Positions 59,678-64,000 of a stretch of DNA of 64,000 nt are shown one piece after another; the stretch's first letter is position 1; each line of letters opens with the position of its first letter. Source of the stretch: Pantoea nemavictus (GTDB taxonomy: Bacteria > Pseudomonadota > Gammaproteobacteria > Enterobacterales > Enterobacteriaceae). Where the stretch lies: NCBI RefSeq assembly GCF_037479095.1, contig NZ_JBBGZW010000001.1, forward strand, positions 2,914,001 through 2,978,000, in the 5' to 3' direction. The position numbers were made by a program, and so were the translations under genes. Below the pieces are notes generated by a model. The model saw nothing but the letters and a program-made list of their open reading frames with translations, was not told the origin of the DNA and searched no databases.

Positions 59678-60835
59678 ATGGCCACCTATCATCTCGATGC
59701 GCGACTGGCTCAGGATATTGTTGCCCGCACCATGCAAATTATTGATAGCAATGTCAACGTGATGGATGCACGCGGTCGCATCATCGGCAGCGGCGATCGT
59801 GAGCGTATTGGCGAATTGCACGAAGGCGCGCTGCTGGTGCTGTCGCAGGGTCGCGTAGTGGACATCGACGAGGCGGTGGCAAAACATCTGCACGGCGTGC
59901 GTCCCGGGATTAATTTACCGCTGCGCATTGATGGCGATATCGTCGGCGTAATCGGCTTGACCGGCCAACCGGCCACGCTGCGTCACTACGGCGAGCTGGT
60001 GTGTATGACCGCCGAAATGATGCTGGAGCAGGCGCGTTTGCTGCATATGCTGGCGCAGGACAGCCGCCTGCGTGAAGAGCTGGTGCTGAATCTGGTGCGC
60101 AGCGAAACTTTATCGCCGGCGCTGAGCGAATGGGCGCAGCGGCTGGGCATCGATCTCAATCAGCCGCGCGTGGTCGCGGTGGTGGAAGTGGATAGCGGTC
60201 AACTTGGCGTCGATAGCGCTATGTCAGAACTGCAGCAGCTGCAAACGTTGTTGACTACGCCGGAACGCGACAACCTGATTGCGATTGTTTCGCTGACCGA
60301 AATGGTGGTGCTCAAGCCGGCGCTCAATGCGCATGGTCGCTACGATCACGACGATCATCGCCGGCGAGTGGATCAACTGCTGCAGCGGATGAAGGAGAGC
60401 GGGCAGGTGCGCATGCGCATCGCGCTTGGCAACTACTTTACCGGCCCCGGCAGCATTGCACGCTCGTACCGCACCGCGCGTACCACCATGATGGTGGGTA
60501 AACAACGCATGCCCGATCAGCGCAGCTATTTTTATCAGGATCTGGTGCTGCCGGTGCTGCTCGACAGTTTACGCGGCGGCTGGCAGGCCAATGAGCTGGC
60601 GCGCCCGCTGGCGAAACTCAAAAGTATGGATAACAACGGTTTATTACGGCGTACGCTGGTGGCATGGTTCAGCCACAACGTGCAACCTAGCGCGACCGCG
60701 CGCGCGCTGTTTATTCATCGCAATACGCTGGAGTATCGCCTCAACCGTATTTCCGAGCTAACCGGACTCGATCTGGGTAACTTTGACGATCGGCTACTGC
60801 TGTACGTGGCGCTTCAACTGGATGAGCAGAGTTAA
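59678..60835 (+). CDS. cdaR: Sugar-diacid-responsive regulator CdaR
   Basis: 385 aa, exactly the E. coli CdaR length, when started at ATG 59678 (MATYHLDARLAQDIVARTMQ) behind CCGGAG. N-terminal sugar-diacid-binding domain, central GGDEF-like region, C-terminal PucR-type helix-turn-helix (ALFIHRNTLEYRLNRISELT). In E. coli it activates glucarate, galactarate and glycerate genes. Its stop overlaps the next gene by one base (TAATG), so the alginate-lyase-like gene is coupled to it, an arrangement not found in E. coli. Confidence 0.95.
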   Translation: MATYHLDARLAQDIVARTMQIIDSNVNVMDARGRIIGSGDRERIGELHEGALLVLSQGRVVDIDEAVAKHLHGVRPGINLPLRIDGDIVGVIGLTGQPATLRHYGELVCMTAEMMLEQARLLHMLAQDSRLREELVLNLVRSETLSPALSEWAQRLGIDLNQPRVVAVVEVDSGQLGVDSAMSELQQLQTLLTTPERDNLIAIVSLTEMVVLKPALNAHGRYDHDDHRRRVDQLLQRMKESGQVRMRIALGNYFTGPGSIARSYRTARTTMMVGKQRMPDQRSYFYQDLVLPVLLDSLRGGWQANELARPLAKLKSMDNNGLLRRTLVAWFSHNVQPSATARALFIHRNTLEYRLNRISELTGLDLGNFDDRLLLYVALQLDEQS

Positions 60836-62061
60836 TGATCAGGGCGTGGATTGCGTTGTTGTGGCTGTTTAGCGCGCTTAGTTTTGCCAACGATCCGGCT
60901 TTTCTCTCTTTAAACGATCTGCAACGGGTTAAACAACAACTCGCTGAGCAGCAGGCTGCGCCGCCGACGCTCGAAGCCTGGCATCAACTGCAACAGCAGG
61001 CGGATAGGGCGCTAAAACATGCTAATCCCAGCGTCACCGACAAAGGTATGCTGCCACCGAGTGGTTCAAAGCAGGATTATCTAAGCTTAAGCGCCTACTG
61101 GTGGCCGGACGCCAGCAAAGCTGATGGCCTGCCGTGGCAGCGCCGCGATGGGGAAGTGAATCCCGCCAGCAAGAACAACCAGAGCGATGGCGTGCGGCTG
61201 GCGCGCTTTACCGCCGATTTCCAGGCGCTGGCGCTGGCCTGGTACTTCTCCGGCGATCAACGCTATGCCGATAAAGCGTTGGCGATGATGCGCCACTGGT
61301 TTATTACGCCCTCCAGCCGCATGCATCCCAACCTTAATTTTGCGCAAGGCATTCCGGGCCGTTCTGCGGGCCGCCACGATGGCGTTCTGGACGGGCGTTA
61401 TTTCGCCACGCGCGTGGTGGATGCGCTCACTTTATTGCGTCACGCGCCCGGCTGGCAGCCTTCCGATGAGAAAGCGATGCAGCAGTGGTTCAGCGACTAT
61501 CTGCACTGGCTGCTGCACAATCCGTTAGCACAGAAAGAAGCGGCGGCGGCGAATAATCATGGCAGTTGGTATTGCACCCAGGTGGCGGGGATCGCGTGGT
61601 ATTTGGACGATCGTGAGACGGTAAAAGCGATGGTTGAGCTGGCGCGCAGTAAAATCGCGCTGCAAATCCGCGCCGATGGCAGCCAACCTGCCGAGCTGGC
61701 GCGCACGCGATCGTTCCATTACAGCTATTTCAATCTGCAGGCGCTGACCGCAGTGGCGCAGTTGGCCAAAAAAGCGGGGCTGGGGGATTTATGGCATAGC
61801 CGCCAGCAAAGCGGTTCGCTGCTGGATGCGCTAGACGCGATGGCACCGTACAGCGATGCCAGCAAAGTCTGGCCGTGGAAAAATCGTGATCGTGTTAGTG
61901 AACGTGTGATTCCATTGCTTTCAGCGGCCGACAACAGCTTGCAGCAGCCGCGTTATCAGCGGTGGATCACGCAGGAAACATGGACTAATAACAAGCGTGG
62001 CGCGGTAATGCAGGCGCAGCGTGACAGCTGGCTGCTTTCGCTGCCTTATCAGCAGCAATAA
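60835..62061 (+). CDS. Alginate lyase family (PL5-like) secreted protein
   Basis: 408 aa with a signal peptide (MIRAWIALLWLFSALSFA), so periplasmic or exported. The alginate-lyase superfamily helical-barrel motif AAANNHGSWYCTQ (NNHGSWY) carries the catalytic Asn-His, with YLSLSAYWWPD and ARTRSFHYSYFNLQAL as further family blocks. It should cleave a uronate-containing polysaccharide by beta-elimination; alginate itself is not certain. It is coupled to cdaR by a TAATG overlap, which hints at uronate or aldarate metabolism. A terminator shared with yaeH follows. Confidence 0.87.
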   Translation: MIRAWIALLWLFSALSFANDPAFLSLNDLQRVKQQLAEQQAAPPTLEAWHQLQQQADRALKHANPSVTDKGMLPPSGSKQDYLSLSAYWWPDASKADGLPWQRRDGEVNPASKNNQSDGVRLARFTADFQALALAWYFSGDQRYADKALAMMRHWFITPSSRMHPNLNFAQGIPGRSAGRHDGVLDGRYFATRVVDALTLLRHAPGWQPSDEKAMQQWFSDYLHWLLHNPLAQKEAAAANNHGSWYCTQVAGIAWYLDDRETVKAMVELARSKIALQIRADGSQPAELARTRSFHYSYFNLQALTAVAQLAKKAGLGDLWHSRQQSGSLLDALDAMAPYSDASKVWPWKNRDRVSERVIPLLSAADNSLQQPRYQRWITQETWTNNKRGAVMQAQRDSWLLSLPYQQQ

Positions 62062-62064
62062 AAA

Positions 62065-62084
62065 AGGCCAGCATTAGCTGGCCT
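62065..62084. terminator. Bidirectional terminator between the alginate-lyase-like gene and yaeH
   Basis: AGGCCAGC / GCTGGCCT stem around ATTA. On the minus strand a run of five T follows (AAAAA at 62061-62065 on the plus strand); on the plus strand CTTATC follows. Confidence 0.85.
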
Positions 62085-62102
62085 CTTATCTAAAGCGCGA
62101 AA

Positions 62103-62495
62103 TTAACGGTTGTTGCGGGTCAGCTGATCGAGGTCAGATTCGATTTCAGCGATCTTGTTGGAGACCACGCTTTCCAGATGGCGCAGATCCGCCAGGATTT
62201 TACGCTTCAGATCTACTTCAACCTGGTCGCGCTGGCAAATCTGGTCCAGCTCATCGATCACGTAACGCAGGTTCGGGCTGATTTCCTGAACTTCTTTGTA
62301 ACCCTGGCTGGTGTGATCGGCGACAACCGTTTTACGCTGACGCGGGTATTTGAACTTCACGCTTTTCGCAAAGAATTCACCTTTGTCTTTGCGGAAGTAG
62401 ATTTTAAGAATGTCGTTGTTAGCTTCCTGACGCAGGCTGTAACGGTCGATGTCGTCAGGGTTGCTGATACCTAAGCTTTTCAGGTTGTCGTACAT
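62103..62495 (-). CDS. yaeH: UPF0325 family protein YaeH
   Basis: 130-aa soluble protein, [20 protein letters not shown] at the start, matching E. coli YaeH (128 aa) nearly throughout, with a predicted coiled-coil C-terminal half ([20 protein letters not shown]). Function unknown to me. ATG 62495 is selected over an upstream frame to 62573 because the family starts at MYDNL. Confidence 0.95.
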   Translation of the reverse strand: MYDNLKSLGISNPDDIDRYSLRQEANNDILKIYFRKDKGEFFAKSVKFKYPRQRKTVVADHTSQGYKEVQEISPNLRYVIDELDQICQRDQVEVDLKRKILADLRHLESVVSNKIAEIESDLDQLTRNNR

Positions 62496-62740
62496 AGCGT
62501 TTATATTCCATCTAAGAGTGGGTGAGCGCGCAGGACTATCATCATCATTCGGGATGCAGCAGGAACGCGGCAACCGGAACGCTTACGGCATACTTAATCA
62601 ACTGTAGACACAAAAACCGGGATGAACAGTGCGCGACCGGAGTTAACTTGGCGCGGATTATGAACTGTTTGAAAAATAAACGCACGTGTTAATTCGCGGC
62701 GCGAAACAGGTAATTCAAGCGGGAGTGTAAACAAATAATT

Positions 62741-62762
62741 ACGGGCCTGAATATAGGCCCGT
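62741..62762 (-). terminator. dapD terminator-like hairpin
   Basis: ACGGGCCT / AGGCCCGT, a perfect 8-bp stem around GAATAT, 26 bases after the dapD stop on the minus strand, followed there by AATTATTTGTTT. It lies in the 293-bp yaeH-dapD gap, in which I see nothing else except the expected yaeH promoter. Confidence 0.75.
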
Positions 62763-62788
62763 TGGGAAAGTTTTGCGGCAGAAGAAAC

Positions 62789-63613
62789 TTAGTCGATGCT
62801 GCGCAGCAGTTCGTTAATGCCTGTTTTGCTAAGGGTTTTAGCATCAACTTTTTTCACGATGACTGCGCAGTACAGGCTGTAGCTACCATCTTTTGACGGC
62901 AGGTTACCTGAAACCACCACTGAACCCGCGGGTACGCGGCCGTAATGTACTTCGCCGGTTTCGCGGTCAAAGATTTTGGTGCTCTGGCCGATGTACACGC
63001 CCATCGAAATCACTGAGCCTTCTTCTACGATCACGCCTTCAACGATTTCTGAACGTGCACCGATGAAGCAGTTATCTTCGATGATAGTTGGGTTGGCCTG
63101 CAGCGGTTCCAGCACGCCACCGATGCCCACGCCGCCAGACAGGTGCACGTTTTTACCGATCTGCGCACATGAACCGACCGTGGCCCAGGTATCAACCATG
63201 GTACCTTCATCAACGTACGCACCGATATTGACGTAAGACGGCATCAGCACGGTGTTGCGTGCGATGAATGCGCCCTGACGCACGGCAGCCGGTGGCACCA
63301 CACGGAAACCGGCGTTCTTGAAGCGCGCTTCATCCCAGCCAGCAAATTTCATTGGCACTTTGTCGTAGAAACGGGTTTCAGAGCCTTCCATCACCTGGTT
63401 GTCGTTAATGCGGAACGACAACAGCACAGCTTTCTTCAGCCACTGATGCGTTACCCATTCTCCGTTGATCTTTTCAGAAACGCGCAGTTCACCGCTATCC
63501 AGCAGGCCGATAACCTGGTTGATAGCATCACGGGTTGCACCGTCTACGCTAGATGGCGTGATGTCGGCGCGGCGCTCAAAGGCAGATTCGATAACGCTCT
63601 GTAACTGTTGCAT
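62789..63613 (-). CDS. dapD: Tetrahydrodipicolinate N-succinyltransferase DapD
   Basis: 274 aa, same length as E. coli DapD. It succinylates tetrahydrodipicolinate in lysine and diaminopimelate synthesis. The C-terminal half is a left-handed beta helix of hexapeptide repeats ([20 protein letters not shown], then [17 protein letters not shown]), and the N-terminus is [15 protein letters not shown]. It lies downstream of glnD on the same strand, as in E. coli. Confidence 0.97.
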   Translation of the reverse strand: MQQLQSVIESAFERRADITPSSVDGATRDAINQVIGLLDSGELRVSEKINGEWVTHQWLKKAVLLSFRINDNQVMEGSETRFYDKVPMKFAGWDEARFKNAGFRVVPPAAVRQGAFIARNTVLMPSYVNIGAYVDEGTMVDTWATVGSCAQIGKNVHLSGGVGIGGVLEPLQANPTIIEDNCFIGARSEIVEGVIVEEGSVISMGVYIGQSTKIFDRETGEVHYGRVPAGSVVVSGNLPSKDGSYSLYCAVIVKKVDAKTLSKTGINELLRSID

Positions 63614-63640
63614 ATTTATTTCCTGATTCTGTCATAGCGG

Positions 63641-63660
63641 ATGTCCGTAAATACGGACAT
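63641..63660. other. Perfect 20-bp palindrome upstream of dapD
   Basis: ATGTCCGTA AA TACGGACAT lies 28 bases before the dapD ATG. It has no T-run on either side, so it may be an operator or an RNA hairpin in the dapD leader rather than a terminator. Confidence 0.6.
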
Positions 63661-63670
63661 GATTAAAATA

Positions 63671-63797
63671 TCTCCCCTAAATCATTCAAGCTGCAGGTAG
63701 GCGGCGACGCAGCGAGAGCCTGGGAGCATACATCAGTATGTGACCAGGTCGAGCGAGGAAAGCCAACGCCCCTGCGGTTCGAATGATGACGGGGAGA
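63671..63797 (+). repeat. ERIC element, copy 3 (glnD-dapD gap)
   Basis: 127 bp, the canonical ERIC length, bounded by TCTCCCC and GGGGAGA inverted repeats, with GCTGCAGGTAGGCGGC at the left and GCCAACGCCCCTGC at the right. The core GGGAGCATACATCAGTATGTG is more degenerate than copy 2. It abuts the glnD stop at 63798. Confidence 0.9.
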
Positions 63798-64000
63798 TTA
63801 GAGTTTATCGTTTGGATTAAGGGCCTCTGTCAACCTCTGTTGCAACACATCGCGCATTTCGACCCCCAGCGCACGTCGCTCGCTATCGGCGAGGATGAAA
63901 AGATCCTCAACCCGCTCACCAATTGTACTGATGCGCGCACCGTGCAGCGACACGCCGAGATCGGCAAACACTTCACCCACGCGCGCCAGCAAGCCGGGCT
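63798..64000 (-). CDS. glnD: Uridylyltransferase/uridylyl-removing enzyme GlnD, C-terminal end
   Basis: Only the last 67 codons are in the window; the frame continues past the right edge. The sequence [20 protein letters not shown] followed by [14 protein letters not shown] and ending [10 protein letters not shown] is the second ACT domain, which senses glutamine in GlnD. The full protein uridylylates PII proteins. Partial by window edge, no sign of damage. Confidence 0.93.
   Translation of the reverse strand, partial: PGLLARVGEVFADLGVSLHGARISTIGERVEDLFILADSERRALGVEMRDVLQQRLTEALNPNDKL

Noticed and set aside
1..64000. tRNA, rRNA, CRISPR array, prophage or complete insertion sequence
   Set aside because: None seen: no T-arm (GTTCGA-type) cloverleaf pattern with stems, no regular spacer-repeat series, no transposase or integrase frame.

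Overview
The window is a chromosomal segment of a gamma-proteobacterium of the order Enterobacterales, most likely Erwiniaceae and Pantoea-like. The reasons are gene order and near-identity of the core proteins to their E. coli counterparts as I remember them: aroP-pdhR-aceE-aceF-lpd-acnB-yacL, yacC-cueO, hpt-yadG-yadH, panD-panC-panB-folK-pcnB-gluQ-dksA-sfsA-thpR-hrpB-mrcB, fhuACDB, hemL, erpA, btuF-mtnN-dgt-degP-cdaR, yaeH-dapD-glnD. GC is mid-50s over most of the window, and three ERIC elements are present. Genus assignment is inference.

Layout. 1-2339: end-truncated GPH-family sugar symporter and aroP, both minus. 2804-9967: the pyruvate dehydrogenase locus with a perfect PdhR operator, a long hairpin in the pdhR-aceE gap, three-lipoyl-domain aceF and lpd with its own leader. 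9968-11135: small accessory patch with a 66-aa hypothetical gene and the fused remains of a divergent lysR / aldo-keto reductase pair. 11324-14456: acnB (GTG start) and yacL. 14532-24675: a nine-gene acid-sugar catabolic locus occupying the place where E. coli has speD-speE. Six genes run leftward (Fe-dependent alcohol dehydrogenase, DapA-family aldolase/synthase, D-2-hydroxyacid dehydrogenase, two ACS-type MFS transporters, cyclase-family hydrolase). Three run rightward (four-carbon acid sugar kinase, PdxA2, DeoR-type regulator). They diverge from a compact control region with one CRP site placed about -41.5 from both promoters.

24676-41646: yacC, cueO with a CueR-type promoter, a Cys/Met-metabolism PLP enzyme where E. 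coli has gcd, hpt, the yadGH ABC exporter (no can gene), an acyltransferase, pantothenate and folate genes, pcnB with an ATT start, gluQ, dksA, sfsA, thpR with a likely CTG start, and hrpB. 41870-52569: mrcB (PBP1b with a Gln-rich tail), an inserted two-domain glycosyltransferase, and the ferrichrome operon fhuACDB, whose fhuA has an AT-rich mosaic centre. 52600-64000: hemL, erpA, a small secreted protein, btuF-mtnN, dgt, degP with a sigma-E promoter, cdaR overlapping an alginate-lyase-family gene, yaeH, dapD and the 3' end of glnD.

No rRNA, tRNA, CRISPR array, prophage or complete insertion sequence was seen. The least ordinary content is the acid-sugar locus and its symmetric promoter region, the GT25/TagF-like fusion protein, the fhuA mosaic, a two-hairpin dispersed repeat in three copies, and a 138-bp inverted-repeat element beside the deoR gene.
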